Of a DNA stretch of 5,899 nucleotides, positions 5,489 through 5,899 are shown one piece after another. How positions within the stretch are numbered: the first letter of the stretch is position 1; every line of letters starts with the position of its first letter. The position numbers and the translations under genes are program-made. The stretch is from NCBI GenBank assembly GCA_046540855.1, contig JBKHEJ010000175.1, forward strand, positions 1-5,899, written 5' to 3'. The notes beneath the pieces are model-generated. The model was given only the letters and a program-made list of their open reading frames with translations. It was not told the origin of the DNA and did not search any database. The stretch is from T1Sed10-7 sp046540855. Its GTDB lineage: Bacteria > Actinomycetota > Nitriliruptoria > Nitriliruptorales > Nitriliruptoraceae.

Positions 5489-5799
5489 GAGTGCTCCGGG
5501 AAGGCGTCGAGGAGCCGCTCGCGCTGCCGGGGTCCGAGCCCACGCACCCGGCGTGAGGGCGCGATGCCCAGCCGCTGCATCCAGGCTGCCGCCGTGATCG
5601 GCCCCACGCGGGGCAGCGCGGCCAGCAGCTCGCTGACCTTGAGGTTGCGGACCGCTTCGTCGTCGCTGCTGAGGGCCTCGACGAGGCTGGCCTCACCGGC
5701 CTTGAGCCGGGCCTTGAGGTCGGCTCGCGTCCGGCGCGCCGAGGCGGCCTTGTCGAGCGCCGCACGGCGCTGGTCGGGATCGAGCTCGGGTGCGGGCAT
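5485..5799 (-). CDS. mihF: Actinobacterial integration host factor (mIHF)
   Basis: Nucleoid-associated DNA-binding and bending protein, unrelated in fold to enterobacterial IHF and specific to Actinobacteria. The 104-residue product matches the family length. It opens with a charged helix, LDPDQRRAALDKAASARRTR (6-25), then LKARLKAGEASLVEAL (28-43). The helix-two-turns-helix DNA-binding core follows: VSELLAALPRVGPITAAAWM (55-74), LGIAPSRRVRGLGPRQRERLL (77-97). These closely follow the mycobacterial LLEALPKVG and IAPTRRLRGLGDRQR segments as I recall them. It is the only gene here starting with ATG; AGGTGG (5806-5811) lies 6 nt upstream. It overlaps gmk by 4 nt and is the first gene of that transcript. 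A promoter-like TACCCT lies upstream at 5863-5868. Confidence 0.96.
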   Translation of the reverse strand: MPAPELDPDQRRAALDKAASARRTRADLKARLKAGEASLVEALSSDDEAVRNLKVSELLAALPRVGPITAAAWMQRLGIAPSRRVRGLGPRQRERLLDAFPEHS

Positions 5800-5862
5800 G
5801 TGGGACCACCTGGCAGCGGCGGCGTCGGCGGGCGGCCCCGCACCTCGCCGGTCGGGGCGGGG

Positions 5863-5868
5863 AGGGTA
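5863..5868 (-). promoter_or_regulatory. Candidate -10 element of the mihF-gmk unit
   Basis: Minus-strand TACCCT in the 100-nt region upstream of mihF, predicting a start near 5856 and a leader of about 56 nt. The enclosing 14 nt (5856-5869) are identical to those at the metK promoter candidate. No -35 hexamer of quality is visible. Apart from this, 5800-5899 shows no gene; the upstream neighbour lies outside the window. Confidence 0.42.
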
Positions 5869-5899
5869 GTGGGAGCCACGGCGCCTCCCCGGTAGCGTC

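Noticed and set aside
1..5899. tRNA, rRNA, insertion sequence or CRISPR array
   Set aside because: No tRNA-like cloverleaf, rRNA segment, transposase frame, terminal inverted repeat or regular spaced repeat was seen on either strand.

Overview
This window comes from a very GC-rich bacterium, almost certainly an actinobacterium. The strongest taxonomic evidence is an intact mIHF-type integration host factor gene, a family restricted to Actinobacteria. It is followed by the order mihF, gmk, rpoZ, coaBC, metK, priA, which is the usual actinobacterial nucleotide/cofactor housekeeping cluster. The omega and CoaBC sequences diverge enough from Streptomyces and Mycobacterium to suggest a deeper-branching lineage, but the class cannot be fixed from this window. 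Of the eight genes, seven appear to start with GTG and only mihF starts with ATG.

Layout from right to left on the minus strand: a promoter-like region (5800-5899), mihF (5485-5799) and gmk (4910-5488), which overlap by GTGA and are therefore translationally coupled. After an opposite-strand interruption comes a second minus-strand block: rpoZ (3034-3333), coaBC (1766-3031, 2 nt after rpoZ), a 166-nt gap with a probable promoter, metK (415-1599), and the first 137 codons of priA (1-411, cut by the window edge, starting 3 nt after the metK stop).

Between gmk and rpoZ sits a two-gene plus-strand cassette: a membrane-anchored protein resembling the DUF3137 group (3438-4280) and a LemA-family membrane protein (4282-4848), 1 nt apart. 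It splits the housekeeping cluster. rpoZ and the cassette are divergent from a 104-nt region with two candidate -10 elements exactly 17 bp apart on opposite strands. The cassette and gmk converge on a short spacer with an inverted repeat that could terminate both transcripts.

The housekeeping genes link nucleoid organisation (mIHF), GMP to GDP conversion (Gmk), the RNA polymerase omega subunit, coenzyme A synthesis (CoaBC), S-adenosylmethionine synthesis (MetK) and replication restart (PriA). The main points worth a second look are the inserted LemA/DUF3137-like pair, a possible non-canonical AUC start for rpoZ, and a 14-nt motif (CTACCCTCCCCGCC) shared exactly by the upstream regions of metK and mihF. 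No RNA genes, mobile elements or CRISPR arrays are visible, and no gene-free stretch exceeds 300 bases.
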